Source of the DNA: Microbacterium sp. LWH3-1.2
GTDB lineage: Bacteria; Actinomycetota; Actinomycetes; Actinomycetales; Microbacteriaceae
Reading direction: 5' to 3'
Length of the DNA stretch: 64,000 bases
NCBI RefSeq assembly: GCF_040675855.1
Contig: NZ_JBEGIK010000001.1
Coordinates: 2,418,001 to 2,482,000, forward strand
The translations under genes and the position numbers were made by a program. The notes below the pieces were generated by a model. The model saw only the letters and a program-made list of their open reading frames with translations. It did no database searches and had not been told where the DNA came from. Shown piece by piece: positions 34,494-44,990 of the stretch. Position 1 is the first letter of the stretch; every line of letters begins with the position of its first letter.

Positions 34494-34849
34494 TGGCCAC
34501 GGGAGGCAACGCGATCCGCGGCACTCGCGTCGGTGCCGGTCCGATGGGCGAGCAGGACCATGGCTTCCACGCCGAGCGCGTGGCCGTCTCGTACTGGGAT
34601 GCCCTGGGCAACGAGACCGTCCGTTATTTCGCGGCGGGAATCCCCGAAGAGGAGATCCCCGACACGATCGACTCGCCGCACTCGGGTCTCCCGGCAGGCC
34701 GCGACAAGGAGAACCCTCCCGCCGTCGCGAAGACCGAGCCGTACAAGACGCACCTCGCCTACGTGAAGGAGCGCCGCACCGAGGAAGAGGCTGAGACCCT
34801 CCTCGACGACGCGCTCAAGCAGCTGCGCGAGCGCCGCGGCCAGGACTGA
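34493..34849 (+). CDS. rbpA: RNA polymerase-binding protein RbpA
   Basis: RbpA is an actinobacterial transcription factor that binds RNA polymerase and the principal sigma factor and stabilises the open promoter complex. The 118-residue protein has the N-terminal tail MATGGNAIRGTRVGAGPMGE, a RbpA core with RVAVSYWDALGNE, and the basic linker and sigma-binding helix near RRTEEEAETLLDDAL. Because RbpA helps at promoters that lack good -35 elements, it fits the many -10-only promoters in this window; that link is inference. It overlaps secG. Confidence 0.95.
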   Translation: MATGGNAIRGTRVGAGPMGEQDHGFHAERVAVSYWDALGNETVRYFAAGIPEEEIPDTIDSPHSGLPAGRDKENPPAVAKTEPYKTHLAYVKERRTEEEAETLLDDALKQLRERRGQD

Positions 34850-34860
34850 ATCACTGCAAC

Positions 34861-34898
34861 ACGAGAAGAGCGGATGCTGCAGCATCCGCTCTTCTCGT
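34861..34898. terminator. 38-base perfect palindrome, bidirectional terminator
   Basis: The 19-base arms are exactly complementary with no spacer and end in a T-rich side on both strands. It lies between the convergent rbpA and pgl genes, 11 bases after the rbpA stop. Its core carries the frequent motif CGGATGC twice. Confidence 0.85.
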
Positions 34899-34926
34899 AT
34901 GTCCGGGCGCTCGTCGCTGAGCCGCG

Positions 34927-35706
34927 TCAGTACTCCCGGTCGATGAGGTCCGGCGGCACCTGGGCGGCGGCGGCCTCGTCGACGAAGAACGTCGTGCGCT
35001 TGCGGCCCTTCGCGCCGGCAGCGGGCACGCTCGCGTAACTCGCGCCGGCGAGGGCGAGCCCGAGGGCGGCCGCCTTGTCGGCACCCGCCAGCACGAGCCA
35101 GACGCGCTTCGAGCTGTTGATCACCGGGCGCGTCATGGTGATGCGCTCCGGCGGCGGCTTGGGGGAGTCGCGCACCGCGACCACCGAGCGGTCCGTGATC
35201 TGGATCTCGGAGCGGTCGGGGAAGAGAGATGCGATGTGTCCGTCAGGGCCGACGCCGAGAAAGCAGACGTCGAACGACGGCCACGCGCCCTCGGCACCGG
35301 GGAAGCGCGCGAGCTCATCGGCGTACGCGGCAGCCGCAGTGTCCAGGTCGGCCCCGTCGTCGCTCCCGAGGGTCGCGTGGATGTTCTCCGCGGGAATCTC
35401 GACGACATCGAGGAACGCATCACGGGCCTGGCGGTCGTTCCGCTCGGCGTGGCCGAGGGGAACGAAGCGCTCGTCGCTCCACCAGAAGTGCACGCGCGAC
35501 CAGTCGATGCGCGCCGCGCGTGGATTCCGCGCGGCGGCCGCGAGCACGGCCGCGCCCATCGAGCCGCCCGTGAGCGAGATGTGCGCGAGCTTGCCCTCGT
35601 CGATGCGCTTGGCGACCCGGCTCAGGAAGCGGGGCGCGACCGACTCGGCCAAGGCGGCGGGATCCGAACTGATGATGACGCGTTTCTCTGCCCAGCCCTC
35701 AGGCAT
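34927..35706 (-). CDS. pgl: 6-phosphogluconolactonase
   Basis: Pgl hydrolyses 6-phosphogluconolactone, the product of Zwf. The 259-residue protein has the SLTGGSMGAAVL loop near 43-54, the WWSDERFVPLGHAERND block near 75-91 and LGVGPDGHIASLFPD near 150, all typical of DevB/SOL-type lactonases. It is the last gene of the pentose-phosphate operon, 36 bases after opcA. The stop lies near the bidirectional hairpin. Confidence 0.95.
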   Translation of the reverse strand: MPEGWAEKRVIISSDPAALAESVAPRFLSRVAKRIDEGKLAHISLTGGSMGAAVLAAAARNPRAARIDWSRVHFWWSDERFVPLGHAERNDRQARDAFLDVVEIPAENIHATLGSDDGADLDTAAAAYADELARFPGAEGAWPSFDVCFLGVGPDGHIASLFPDRSEIQITDRSVVAVRDSPKPPPERITMTRPVINSSKRVWLVLAGADKAAALGLALAGASYASVPAAGAKGRKRTTFFVDEAAAAQVPPDLIDREY

Positions 35707-35742
35707 CCGTCTGCGTCCCGTCCGTCACCCGCGCACCGCTCA

Positions 35743-36699
35743 TCAGGTCTGCGTCCCCTTCGTCGCCGGGGGGTCGAGCAGCTCCCAACCCTCGGTGATC
35801 ACTCGACCATACAGGACGTCCGGGTCCAGTCGACGAAGCTCCTCCGCGAGGCATTCGCGTAGCGTCCGGCGGGGGAACGCGAGGTCGTGCGTCGGCTGAC
35901 CCGGCTGCGTGAGGATGGCCACGCCGGGCGACGGGCGCTCCAGGAGCACCTCGCCGCTCGCGCGCACCAGGGCGACGGACTTGATGCCGTGCGGCCACTC
36001 GTCCGCGTCGAGGTACGCCCAGTCGACGGGAACGTCGAGCGTCAGACGCAGCCACGCCGCCAGGAGCGCGGTGGAGGGCGAGTCGGACGCCCCGCGCACG
36101 CGCACGCCCAGGACGGGCTCGTACGGGGGCTGGTCGAGGATCGCGGCCAGCTGCTCGCGCCAGCGCGTCAGGCGCGTCCACGCGAGGTCGGTGTCACCCG
36201 GTGCATACTGCTCGCCGAGGCCGGCGACCCAGGCCGACGGGTCCGACTTGGTCGCGGCATCCGTGATCCGGCGCTGCGCGATGCGGCCGATCGACGTCCG
36301 CGAGATGTGGTCGGGGGTGCGGTTGGGCCACCACACCACCACGGGGGCGTCGGGGAGAAGGAGACCCGTCACGAGGCTCTCGAGGTTCGAGCGGCCGGCG
36401 TCGCCGAACGCACGCAGCGTGACGACCTCGCTCGCGCCGGCGTCGCCGCCGACTCGGATCTGCGCGTCGAGGCGGGACTCGCCGTCGCCGGAGTCCGGGA
36501 TCATCAGCACGATCACGCGCATCGGGTGCTCGCGGGACGCGTCGTTCGCGGCCTCGATCACCTCTTCGACGGCGCCCTCGCGGGTTAGGATCACGAGCGT
36601 CAGCACGCGGCCGAGCGCGACCGCCCCGCCTTCTTCGCGCACGCTGACGAGTGCACGGGAGATCTTGCTGACGGTGGTGTCGGGAAGGTCGACGATCAC
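35743..36699 (-). CDS. opcA: Glucose-6-phosphate dehydrogenase assembly protein OpcA
   Basis: OpcA is needed for full activity of Zwf in cyanobacteria and actinobacteria. The 318-residue protein begins with GTG (MIVDLPDTTVSKISRAL) inside the zwf stop. It has the conserved LTLVILTR strand, PDAPVVVWWPN near 118-128 and the RRTLRECLAEELRRLDPD end. There are no enzymatic motifs, in line with a helper role. It is translationally coupled to zwf by a four-base GTGA overlap. Confidence 0.95.
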   Translation of the reverse strand: MIVDLPDTTVSKISRALVSVREEGGAVALGRVLTLVILTREGAVEEVIEAANDASREHPMRVIVLMIPDSGDGESRLDAQIRVGGDAGASEVVTLRAFGDAGRSNLESLVTGLLLPDAPVVVWWPNRTPDHISRTSIGRIAQRRITDAATKSDPSAWVAGLGEQYAPGDTDLAWTRLTRWREQLAAILDQPPYEPVLGVRVRGASDSPSTALLAAWLRLTLDVPVDWAYLDADEWPHGIKSVALVRASGEVLLERPSPGVAILTQPGQPTHDLAFPRRTLRECLAEELRRLDPDVLYGRVITEGWELLDPPATKGTQT

Positions 36700-38246
36700 G
36701 GGCGCCTCCAGGTGCGACCATCGCGGGAGAGCATCTCGTCCGCGGAATCCGGGCCCCACGACCCGGGCGAGTACTGTTCGAGCGGGCCGCCCTGGGCATC
36801 CCAGAACTTCTCGATCGGGTCGAGGATCTTCCACGACAGCTCGACCTCTTCGTGCCGTGGGAACAGCGGCGGGTCGCCGAGGAGCACATCGAGGATCAGA
36901 CGCTCATAGGCCTCGGGGCTCGCCTCGGTGAAGGCGTGGCCGTAACCGAAGTCCATGGTGACGTCGCGCACCTGTGCGCCGGCACCCGGCACCTTGGAGC
37001 CGAAGCGGATCGTCACGCCCTCATCGGGCTGGACGCGGATCACGAGGGCGTTCTGGCCCTGCCCGGAGGTCTGGCTGCGCGAGAACAGCAGTTCGGGGGC
37101 GCGCTTGAACACCACGGCGATCTCGGTGACGCGACGGCCGAGGCGCTTGCCTGTGCGGAGGTAGAACGGCACGCCGGCCCAGCGGCGCGTGTTCACCTCG
37201 AGCGTGACGGCGGCGTACGTCTCGGTCGTGGACTGCGGGTTCATGCCGTCTTCCTCGAGGAAGCCGAGCACCTTCTCGCCGCCCTGCCAACCGCCGGCGT
37301 ACTGACCGCGAGCGGTCGACCGCGCAAGGTCGGCCGGGAGGGTGACGGCGGCGAGCACCTTCTCCTTCTCGGCGCGGAGGTCCTTCGCGTCGAAAGAGAT
37401 GGGCTCCTCCATCGCGGTCAGCGCCATGAGCTGCAGGAGGTGGTTCTGGATGACGTCGCGCGCAGCGCCGACACCGTCGTAGTAGCCGGCACGGCCCCCC
37501 ACCCCGATGTCTTCCGCCATGGTGATCTGCACGTGGTCGACGTAGTTGCGGTTCCAGATCGGCTCGTACAGCTCGTTCGCGAACCGCAGCGCCAGGATGT
37601 TCTGGACCGTCTCCTTGCCGAGGTAGTGGTCGATGCGGAAGATCGAGTCCGTCGGGAACGCCGAGCGGAGCACGTCGTTCAGGGCGCGCGCCGACTCCTG
37701 GTCGTGACCGAAGGGCTTCTCGATGACGACGCGACGCCAGCGGTCGGGCTGGTCGGCGGTGTCGTCGACGAGGCCCGAGGACTTCAGCTGCTCGGCCACG
37801 AGGGGGAACGCCTTCGGCGGGATCGACAGGTAGTACGCGTGATTGCCCATCGTGCCGCGCTCGGTGTCGAGCTTGTCGACGGTGTCCTTCAGACGGCGGA
37901 AGGCGTCCGGGTCGTCGAACTCGCCCGAGACGAAGCGGATGCCCTGGAGCAACTGCTGCCACGTCTCGTCGCGGAACTCGGTGCGGGCGTGCTGACGCAC
38001 CGCATCGTAGACGACCTTGGCGAAGTCCTGGTCCTCCCAGTCACGCCGCGCGAAGCCGACGAGCGCGAAGCCGGGAGGCAGCAACCCGCGGTTGGCGAGG
38101 TCGTAGACGGCGGGCATGAGCTTCTTGCGGGAGAGGTCTCCCGTGACGCCGAAGATGACGAGCGCGCTCGGGCCGGCGATGCGGTTGAGGCGACGGTCTT
38201 CGGGGTCGCGCAGCGGGTTGTGCCCGCGCGAGATCTCGACGGTCAT
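36696..38246 (-). CDS. zwf: Glucose-6-phosphate 1-dehydrogenase
   Basis: Zwf oxidises glucose-6-phosphate with NADP, entering the oxidative pentose phosphate path. The 516-residue protein has the coenzyme loop LVIFGVTGDLSRKKLMPA near 28-45, EKPFGHD near 180 and the active-site RIDHYLGKETVQN near 209-221. The length and C-terminal dimerisation region are normal. It lies between pgi and opcA with a ribosome-binding site, AGGAG, before the ATG. Confidence 0.97.
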   Translation of the reverse strand: MTVEISRGHNPLRDPEDRRLNRIAGPSALVIFGVTGDLSRKKLMPAVYDLANRGLLPPGFALVGFARRDWEDQDFAKVVYDAVRQHARTEFRDETWQQLLQGIRFVSGEFDDPDAFRRLKDTVDKLDTERGTMGNHAYYLSIPPKAFPLVAEQLKSSGLVDDTADQPDRWRRVVIEKPFGHDQESARALNDVLRSAFPTDSIFRIDHYLGKETVQNILALRFANELYEPIWNRNYVDHVQITMAEDIGVGGRAGYYDGVGAARDVIQNHLLQLMALTAMEEPISFDAKDLRAEKEKVLAAVTLPADLARSTARGQYAGGWQGGEKVLGFLEEDGMNPQSTTETYAAVTLEVNTRRWAGVPFYLRTGKRLGRRVTEIAVVFKRAPELLFSRSQTSGQGQNALVIRVQPDEGVTIRFGSKVPGAGAQVRDVTMDFGYGHAFTEASPEAYERLILDVLLGDPPLFPRHEEVELSWKILDPIEKFWDAQGGPLEQYSPGSWGPDSADEMLSRDGRTWRRP

Positions 38247-38261
38247 GTGGGGCTCGAACTC

Positions 38262-39884
38262 CTACTGTGCCGCTTCGAAGAGCGAGAGCACTTCGATCTG
38301 GGGGTCGGTGAGGGTCAGGGTCACGACCGGACGGCCGTGGCCTTCGGCGAGCACGGCCGCGTCGCCCGCAGCCTGCGCCTGGATGAGCTGGCCGAAGGTG
38401 AACGGCCGGCCAGGGATCTCGAGGTCGACGTCGGTCTGCTCCAGGATCTGCAGGTACACGCCGTTCGCGGGGCCGCCTTTGTGGTACTGCCCCGTCGAGT
38501 GGAGGAACCGGGGCCCCCAGCCGAACGTGGCGGGGCGACTCGAGTCCGCGGCGACGAGTTCGCGCAGGCCGGAGAGCTGGCCGAGCTCGAGGCGGTTGAC
38601 GTAGGCCTGGATCGCGACGTAGCCGTCCTCGGGGAGGCGGGCCCACAGTGCGTCGAGAACTCCCGCGACTGTTCCGGATGCGGCGAGCGCGGGGTCCGAG
38701 ACCCGTACCTCGACGCCCTCCACGGCGAACGCCGGCGCAGTGGCTTCGGGGCGGGCGTCGAGCAGGCCGCGTGCGGCGACCTTGGCCGACTCGACATCGG
38801 GCTGGTCGAACGGGTTGATGCCCAGCATCCGTCCCGCGATCGCCGTCGCGTACTCCCACACCACGAACTGCGCACCGAGCGAGCCGCTCACGAGGATCTC
38901 GCCCTCGTGGTGCTCGAACAGGTGGAACTTCTTGGCCTCGTCCACGAATCGCACGATCTGCAGATCGGCGGGTTTCGCGTCGACCTCGGGGGAGACCGGC
39001 AGCAGGACGACGGGCAGGATGCCGGTGCCCCCCTTGCCCGTCGACTCGGCGACGAGCTGCTCGATCCAGTCCGGCAGTCCCGCGATATGGGTGCCGTCGG
39101 TGATGAGGCCGAGCTTGTCCTTGCGCGGTTCGCCTCCGGCGATGGCCGCCGCCAGCACGAGCGCAGGGTTGTCGGGGCTGTCGATCGAGACCTCGAGCAG
39201 CGACGCCTCGGCCTCGTCGAGGAGTTCCGAGATGTCGGCGCCTGCGAGGCCTGCCGGCACGAGCCCGAACGCGGTGAGCGCCGAGTAGCGGCCTCCCACG
39301 GTCGGGTCGGCGTTGAACACGGTGTACCCGTCGGCGCGGGCCTCCTGGTCCAGCGGCGAGCCGGGATCGGTCACGACGATGATCCGCTCGGCGGGGTCGA
39401 TGCCGAGGTCGCGGAACGCCGCCTCGAAGGCGCGCTTGGCCGAGTCCGTCTCGACCGTCGACCCCGACTTCGACGACACCACGAGCGCGGTGCGCGTGAG
39501 GTCGCCGGCCTGGGCGTCGCCATCGATCGCGGCGAGCACCTGGCCGGGCGCGGTCGAGTCGAGAATCACCAGCGGCGCCCCCGACGTCTGCGTGATCACC
39601 TCGGGTGCGAGTGACGAGCCACCCATGCCCGCGAGCACGATCCGGGTCACGTTGCGGGCGTGCAGGCGCTCGCGCAGGGCGAGGATCTCGGGCACCAGGG
39701 GGCGCGAGACGCTGACGGCCTCGGTCCACCCGAGGCGACGGGATGCCTCGTCCTCCGCCTCCGGACCCCACAGCGACGAGTCGCCGCCGGTGATGCCCGA
39801 CGCCACCAGGCTCGCGACGAGCCCGGGGAGCGTCGCCTCGACGACGGACTTGACGTGCCCCGACAGGTGGATGTCGAAGCTCAT
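38262..39884 (-). CDS. pgi: Glucose-6-phosphate isomerase
   Basis: Pgi interconverts glucose- and fructose-6-phosphate and here links the pentose pathway to glycolysis. The 540-residue protein has the SIS-type phosphosugar binding segments [14 protein letters not shown] near 84-97 and [20 protein letters not shown] near 133-152. The remainder, with [15 protein letters not shown] near 356, matches the actinobacterial form found in tal-pgi-zwf clusters. Its ATG overlaps the tal stop by four bases. Confidence 0.93.
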   Translation of the reverse strand: MSFDIHLSGHVKSVVEATLPGLVASLVASGITGGDSSLWGPEAEDEASRRLGWTEAVSVSRPLVPEILALRERLHARNVTRIVLAGMGGSSLAPEVITQTSGAPLVILDSTAPGQVLAAIDGDAQAGDLTRTALVVSSKSGSTVETDSAKRAFEAAFRDLGIDPAERIIVVTDPGSPLDQEARADGYTVFNADPTVGGRYSALTAFGLVPAGLAGADISELLDEAEASLLEVSIDSPDNPALVLAAAIAGGEPRKDKLGLITDGTHIAGLPDWIEQLVAESTGKGGTGILPVVLLPVSPEVDAKPADLQIVRFVDEAKKFHLFEHHEGEILVSGSLGAQFVVWEYATAIAGRMLGINPFDQPDVESAKVAARGLLDARPEATAPAFAVEGVEVRVSDPALAASGTVAGVLDALWARLPEDGYVAIQAYVNRLELGQLSGLRELVAADSSRPATFGWGPRFLHSTGQYHKGGPANGVYLQILEQTDVDLEIPGRPFTFGQLIQAQAAGDAAVLAEGHGRPVVTLTLTDPQIEVLSLFEAAQ

Positions 39885-41002
39885 CGGGTGGCCTGGAGCG
39901 CGTCCTCGAGGGCCGCCTTCACGGTGCCCTGCAGGTCGTGCCAGGAGGCGATGAACTTCTCGACGCCTTCGTCCTCGAGCACCTGGGTGGCGTCAGCGAA
40001 GTCGACGCCGACCGCGGCGAGGCGGTCGAACACCTCGTGCGCGGCCGCGTAGGTGCCGGTGACGGCGTCGCCGGCGATCTGGCCGTGGTCGAAGGTCGCC
40101 TCGAGCGTCTTCTCCGGCATGGTGTTGACGGTGCCGGGGGCGACGAGTTCGGTGACGTACAGCGTGTCGGGGAGGTTGGGGTCCTTGACGCCGGTCGAGG
40201 CCCACAGCGGGCGCTGGGCGTTGGCTCCCGCATCCGTCAGCGCCTTCGCGCGGTCGGTGGCGAACTCCTTCTCGAACAGCTCGTACGCGAGGCGGGCGTT
40301 CGCGACGCCGGCGAGCGACTTCAGGCCCGCCGCCTCGTCCGTGCCGATGGCGGCGAGGCGCTTGTCGACCTCAGTGTCCACGCGCGAGACGAAGAACGAC
40401 GCCACCGAGTGGATCTGCGAGATGTCATGGCCGTTCGCCTGCGCCTTCTCGACGCCCGACAGGAACGCATCGATCACCTCCGCGTAGCGCTCGAGGCTGA
40501 AGATCAGCGTGACGTTGACGGAGATGCCCTCGGCGAGCACCGCGGTGATGGCCGGCAAGCCCGCCTTCGTCGCGGGGATCTTGATGTGGACGTTCGGCCG
40601 GTCGACCTTCGCCCACAGCTCCTTGGCCTGCGCGATCGTCGCGTCGGTGTCGTGGGCGAGGTCGGGGGAGACCTCGATCGACACGCGGCCGTCCACGCCG
40701 TTCGTGGCGTCGTAGACGGGACGGAAGATGTCGGCGGCGTCGCGCACGTCGTCGGTCGTCGCCGCGAAGATCGCGTCGTCGACCGACGCGCCCGCCTTCG
40801 CGAGCTCGGAGATCTGGTCGGCGTACGCGTGTCCGCCGCCGCCGATCGCGCCCTGGAAGATCGTCGGGTTCGTGGTGACGCCTGAGACGTTGCGCGTCGA
40901 GATGAGTTCGGTCAGGTTGCCCGACGTGATGCGCTCGCGCGACAGGTCGTCGAGCCAGATGCTCACGCCTTCAGCGACCAGCTTCTCGGTGGGGGTGCTC
41001 AT
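39881..41002 (-). CDS. tal: Transaldolase
   Basis: Transaldolase moves a dihydroxyacetone unit between sugar phosphates. In this 373-residue protein the Schiff-base Lys is in the [14 protein letters not shown] segment near 138-151, preceded by [13 protein letters not shown] near 104. SGNLTELIS near 22 is typical of the N-terminus. It belongs to the longer bacterial transaldolase subfamily. It lies 18 bases after tkt with a good ribosome-binding site and overlaps pgi by four bases. Confidence 0.96.
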   Translation of the reverse strand: MSTPTEKLVAEGVSIWLDDLSRERITSGNLTELISTRNVSGVTTNPTIFQGAIGGGGHAYADQISELAKAGASVDDAIFAATTDDVRDAADIFRPVYDATNGVDGRVSIEVSPDLAHDTDATIAQAKELWAKVDRPNVHIKIPATKAGLPAITAVLAEGISVNVTLIFSLERYAEVIDAFLSGVEKAQANGHDISQIHSVASFFVSRVDTEVDKRLAAIGTDEAAGLKSLAGVANARLAYELFEKEFATDRAKALTDAGANAQRPLWASTGVKDPNLPDTLYVTELVAPGTVNTMPEKTLEATFDHGQIAGDAVTGTYAAAHEVFDRLAAVGVDFADATQVLEDEGVEKFIASWHDLQGTVKAALEDALQATR

Positions 41003-41020
41003 TCTGCCTTCTCCTCGTGC

Positions 41021-43141
41021 TTACTTCGCCGCTGCGAGTTCGAGTGCTGCCGTGGCCGCGAGGGACTCGCGGGCGGCCTCGACGACGGCGTCGGCGGTGA
41101 TGCCGAACTTCTGGAACAGGGTCTTGTAGTCGGCCGACGCGCCGAAGTGGTCGATCGCGACGGAGCGGCCGGCGTCGCCGACGATGCCGCGCCAGGTGAG
41201 CGCCGAGCCCGCCTCGACCGACACGCGCGCCTTGATGGCGGCGGGCAGGACCTTCTCGCGGTACGCCTCGTCCTGCTCGTCGAACCACTCCAGCGACGGG
41301 GCGGACACGACACGGGCGTTGACGCCTTCAGCGGCGAGGGTCTCGCGGGCGGCGACCGCCAGCTGCACCTCGGAGCCGGTCGCGATGAGGATCACGTCGG
41401 GGGTGCCGTTCGGCGCCTCGGCGAGGATGTACGCGCCCTTGGCGACGCCGTCGGTCGACGCGAACACGTCGCCGTCCGCCTCGCCGGTGCCGCGGGCGAA
41501 CACCGGGATGTTCTGGCGGGTCAGCGCGATGCCCGACGGGCCGCCCTGACGGCGGACGATCTCGAGCCACGCGGCCGAGGTCTCGTTCGCATCGGCCGGG
41601 CGCACCACCGTGAAGTTCGGGATGGCGCGCAGCGTCGCGAGCTGCTCGACCGGCTGGTGGGTGGGGCCGTCCTCGCCGAGCGCGACCGAGTCGTGCGTCC
41701 ACACGAAGATCGACGGGATGTTCATCAGCGCGGCCAGACGCACCGACGGGCGCATGTAGTCGCTGAAAATGAGGAACGTGCCGCCGAACGGACGGGTCGG
41801 GCCGTGCAGCTTGATGCCGTTGACGATCGCGCCCATCGCGTGCTCGCGGATGCCGAAGTGCAGCACGCGGCCGTAGGGGTCGCCCGACCACTCGTGCGTG
41901 GACCACTCGGCCGGGATGAACGACTTGGCGTCCTTGATGGTGGTGAGGTTCGACTCGGCGAGGTCGGCCGAGCCGCCCCACAGCTCCGGCAGCACCGCGG
42001 CCAGCGCGTTGATGACGGTGCCCGACGCGGCGCGGGTCGAGACGTCCTTGCCGGCCTCGAACGACGGGAGAGCGGATGCCACGTCGTCGGGCAGTTCGCC
42101 GGCCTCGAGGCGGTCGAACAGCGCCTTGCGCTCCGGGTTGGCGGCGGCCCACGCGTCGAACGACTCCTGCCAGACCGCGCGCTGCTCGGCGGCGCGATCG
42201 GCCAGCCCCCGGGTGCGCGCGATGACGTCGTCGGCGACCACGAAGGACTGCTCCGGGTCGAAGCCGAGGACCTTCTTCGTGGCGGCGAGCTCGTCGGCGC
42301 CGAGCGCGGAGCCGTGGATCTTGCCGGTGTTCTGCTTGCCGGGCGACGGCCAGCCGATGATCGTGCGGAGGATGATCAGCGACGGCTTGGCCGTCTCGCC
42401 CTTCGCGGCCTCGATGGCGCCGTACAGCTCGGCGACGTCCTCGACGTACTCGCCGGTCTTCTTCCAGTCCACGACCTGCACCTGCCAGCCGTAGGACTCG
42501 TAGCGCTTCGCGACGTCCTCGGTGAATGCCACGTTGGTGTCGTCCTCGATCGAGATCTGGTTCGAGTCGTAGATCGCGATCAGGTTGCCGAGCGCCTGGT
42601 GGCCCGCCAGCGACGAGGCCTCCGACGTGACGCCCTCCTGCAGGTCGCCATCACCGGCGATCACATAGATGTGGTGGTCGAACGGAGACTCGCCGGCGGC
42701 GGCCTCCGGGTCGAACAGGCCGCGCTCGTAGCGGGCCGCGTACGCGAAGCCCACCGCCGAGGCGAGGCCCTGGCCCAGCGGACCGGTCGTGATCTCGACG
42801 CCCTTGGTGTGGCCGTACTCGGGGTGACCCGGCGTGAGCGAGCCCCAGGTGCGCAGCGCCTTGAGGTCGTCGAGCTCGAGGCCGAACCCGCCCAGGTACA
42901 ACTGCACGTACTGGGTGAGCGACGAGTGGCCCGCCGACAGGATGAACCGGTCGCGACCGACCCAGTCGGTGTCCGTCGGATCGTGGCGCAGCACCCGCTG
43001 ATACAGCAGGTACGCGGCAGGCGCCAGGCTCATCGCCGTGCCGGGGTGGCCGTTGCCCACCTTCTCCACCGCATCCGCTGCCAGGACGCGCGCGGTGTCC
43101 ACGGCTCGCCGATCGATCTCATCCCAACGCAGTTCCGACAC
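41021..43141 (-). CDS. tkt: Transketolase
   Basis: Transketolase moves two-carbon units using thiamine diphosphate. I chose the GTG at 43141 (706 residues); open frame upstream is not protein-like. Motifs present are [18 protein letters not shown] near 30-47, the diphosphate-binding [19 protein letters not shown] near 160-178 extended by an [10 protein letters not shown] turn, and the GLPTQ-equivalent [20 protein letters not shown] near 473-490. It heads the tkt-tal-pgi-zwf-opcA-pgl operon. AAAGG lies before the GTG. Confidence 0.97.
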   Translation of the reverse strand: MSELRWDEIDRRAVDTARVLAADAVEKVGNGHPGTAMSLAPAAYLLYQRVLRHDPTDTDWVGRDRFILSAGHSSLTQYVQLYLGGFGLELDDLKALRTWGSLTPGHPEYGHTKGVEITTGPLGQGLASAVGFAYAARYERGLFDPEAAAGESPFDHHIYVIAGDGDLQEGVTSEASSLAGHQALGNLIAIYDSNQISIEDDTNVAFTEDVAKRYESYGWQVQVVDWKKTGEYVEDVAELYGAIEAAKGETAKPSLIILRTIIGWPSPGKQNTGKIHGSALGADELAATKKVLGFDPEQSFVVADDVIARTRGLADRAAEQRAVWQESFDAWAAANPERKALFDRLEAGELPDDVASALPSFEAGKDVSTRAASGTVINALAAVLPELWGGSADLAESNLTTIKDAKSFIPAEWSTHEWSGDPYGRVLHFGIREHAMGAIVNGIKLHGPTRPFGGTFLIFSDYMRPSVRLAALMNIPSIFVWTHDSVALGEDGPTHQPVEQLATLRAIPNFTVVRPADANETSAAWLEIVRRQGGPSGIALTRQNIPVFARGTGEADGDVFASTDGVAKGAYILAEAPNGTPDVILIATGSEVQLAVAARETLAAEGVNARVVSAPSLEWFDEQDEAYREKVLPAAIKARVSVEAGSALTWRGIVGDAGRSVAIDHFGASADYKTLFQKFGITADAVVEAARESLAATAALELAAAK

Positions 43142-43474
43142 CGGGTCGCCTTTCTGTGGAGTGCGCCCAAAGAATGTGGCCGGCTCGCGGCCCTTATCCG
43201 GATGGAGAAGGGGGATCGGCGACGGGCGCGCGTGTTTCTCAGCATAGCGAAGGGGCAAACCGCCCAGGCCATGCAAGCCGTCTATGTGACGGAGTCTTTC
43301 GAACGTCGGGTCGTCCTCGGTGACATCCCGGTGTCGCGGGGGTCACGTTCTGCTCACGCCCGTGGATCGGCCGATGTGATCCGCCCCCGCGTCGTCGCGG
43401 TGGCCTGCGAACCGGCCGCGACACGCCGATGCCCTAGACTTGGGGGGATTCTGCAGGCGGCGATTGCGGGGGCC
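43142..43474. promoter_or_regulatory. Divergent control region of tkt and ctaB
   Basis: This 333-base stretch has no convincing gene. Toward tkt, TATGCT on the minus strand (43246-43241) is a candidate -10 with a leader of about 95 bases. Toward ctaB, TAGACT at 43435-43440 is a candidate -10, giving a leader of about 28 bases. No TTGACA-like -35 or strong inverted repeat is seen. Confidence 0.45.
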
Positions 43475-44416
43475 ATGGACAGCACGAAGACGGCCGTGAC
43501 CGTAGCATCCGTCGACGGCTCCGGCCGGCCTCCGCGGACGATCGGCCGCACCGTCCGCGCGTACATCGCGCTGATGAAGCCGCGGGTGCTCGAGCTGCTG
43601 CTGGTGACGACCGTGCCGGTCATGATTCTCGCGCAGGGCGGCTTCCCCGACGTGTGGCTGGTCGTCGCGACCGTCATCGGCGGAACCGCGAGCGCCGGAT
43701 CGGCTGCCGCGTTCAACATGTACCTCGATCGCGACATCGATGCGCACATGCAGCGCACGGTGAACCGCCCGCTCGTCACCGGCGAGGTCTCGCCGCGGGG
43801 CGCGCTGATCTTCGCGTGGACGCTGGCGGCGTTCTCGACCGTCTGGCTGTGGCTCACCACGAACTGGCTCGCCGCGACGCTGTCGGCCGCCGCCATCTTC
43901 TTCTACGTCGTGATCTACACGATGATCCTCAAGCGCCGTACCGAGCAGAACATCGTGTGGGGCGGCATCGCGGGCTGCTTCCCTGTGCTGATCGGCTGGA
44001 CCGCGGTCACCGGCTCGCTCGCGTGGCCGCCGGTCATCCTCTTCGCCCTGGTCTTCCTGTGGACGCCGCCGCACTACTGGCCGCTGTCGATGAAGTACAA
44101 GGACCAGTACGAAGAGGTCGACGTTCCCATGCTCGGCGCCACGCGCGCCGGCTCGCAGGTGGGCCTCCAGGTGATCCTGTACGCGTGGGCGACCGTGGTG
44201 TGCTCGCTGCTGCTGATCCCCGTCGCCGGCATGGGCCTCGTCTACACCGTCTCGTCCCTCGTCTTCGGCGGCTGGTTCATCTACGAGTCCCACGTGCTCT
44301 ACAACCGCGCGGTGCGCGGCACCGAGCCGCGCCCGATGCGGGTGTTCCACGCCTCGATCACGTACCTCACGCTCCTGTTCGTCGCGATCGCGGTCGATCC
44401 GCTGCTGCCGTTCTGA
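43475..44416 (+). CDS. ctaB: Protoheme IX farnesyltransferase (heme O synthase)
   Basis: CtaB adds a farnesyl group to heme B for heme-copper oxidases. The 313-residue membrane protein has the prenyl-diphosphate motif [15 protein letters not shown] near 80-94, the second conserved loop [13 protein letters not shown] near 207-219, and eight to nine helices. It starts [19 protein letters not shown] sequence near residue 34 after a short cytosolic tail. It is separated from tkt by a divergent promoter and ends at a very strong terminator. The next enzyme of the path, CtaA, is encoded on the other strand 0.6 kb away. Confidence 0.95.
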   Translation: MDSTKTAVTVASVDGSGRPPRTIGRTVRAYIALMKPRVLELLLVTTVPVMILAQGGFPDVWLVVATVIGGTASAGSAAAFNMYLDRDIDAHMQRTVNRPLVTGEVSPRGALIFAWTLAAFSTVWLWLTTNWLAATLSAAAIFFYVVIYTMILKRRTEQNIVWGGIAGCFPVLIGWTAVTGSLAWPPVILFALVFLWTPPHYWPLSMKYKDQYEEVDVPMLGATRAGSQVGLQVILYAWATVVCSLLLIPVAGMGLVYTVSSLVFGGWFIYESHVLYNRAVRGTEPRPMRVFHASITYLTLLFVAIAVDPLLPF

Positions 44417-44430
44417 TCTGACGACGCGAC

Positions 44431-44476
44431 GCACGACAAGAGGCCGCCCGGCGAACCGGGCGGCCTCTTGTCGTGC
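44431..44476. terminator. Very strong hairpin terminator (21-base perfect stem)
   Basis: 44431-44451 pairs perfectly with 44456-44476 around a CGAA tetraloop. It separates the convergent ctaB and the small membrane protein gene and probably works both ways. Confidence 0.92.
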
Positions 44477-44483
44477 GGGTGGA

Positions 44484-44897
44484 TCAGCGGGCGACGGATG
44501 CCTCGGCCTCGGTCTCGACCGGCTCTGCGGTCTCGGCGGGGGTGGCGTCGGTCGCCTTCGGGGCCTGCGGCTCCTCGGCGGCGGTCTCGGACTCCGAGGT
44601 CCAGTCGATGGGCTCGACGACCTCCACCGCGGGGTGCGGGCGGAGCGTCGAGAGGGCGGCCACGCCGAACGCGAGCAGGACGCCGATCACACCGGCGCCG
44701 ATGAGGATCGAGCCGAGCTGCGCGATCGACTGGCCGACGTACACGTCGACACCGGTCGCGCTGCCGTCGGTCAGGGTCGTCGTCATCGAGCCGAGCTTGT
44801 CGGTGGTGATGTACCACCCGCCGGCGATGGTGGCCAGCGAGACCACGACGAGGCCCCAGAACGGGATGCTGCGGATGAGACGGGGACGGGTGGACAT
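44484..44897 (-). CDS. Membrane protein of unknown function with acidic C-terminal tail
   Basis: The 137-residue protein has two transmembrane helices, near residues 13-30 and 60-82, separated by a short Thr/Gly-rich loop, and then about 50 residues rich in Glu, Ala, Thr and Pro that should be disordered in the cytosol. GGAG lies before the ATG at 44897. It is the second gene after ctaA on this strand. I do not recognise the family; names such as dinucleotide-utilizing enzyme given to similar proteins have no support in the sequence. Confidence 0.68.
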   Translation of the reverse strand: MSTRPRLIRSIPFWGLVVVSLATIAGGWYITTDKLGSMTTTLTDGSATGVDVYVGQSIAQLGSILIGAGVIGVLLAFGVAALSTLRPHPAVEVVEPIDWTSESETAAEEPQAPKATDATPAETAEPVETEAEASVAR

Positions 44898-44990
44898 GTG
44901 TCGATCACTCCTCGGGACGCGCAACCCGGGTGGTCGCGGCATCCCACCCTCGCAAAGGAGTCCGTGCGACGCCAATCCGGTTGCTATGGA

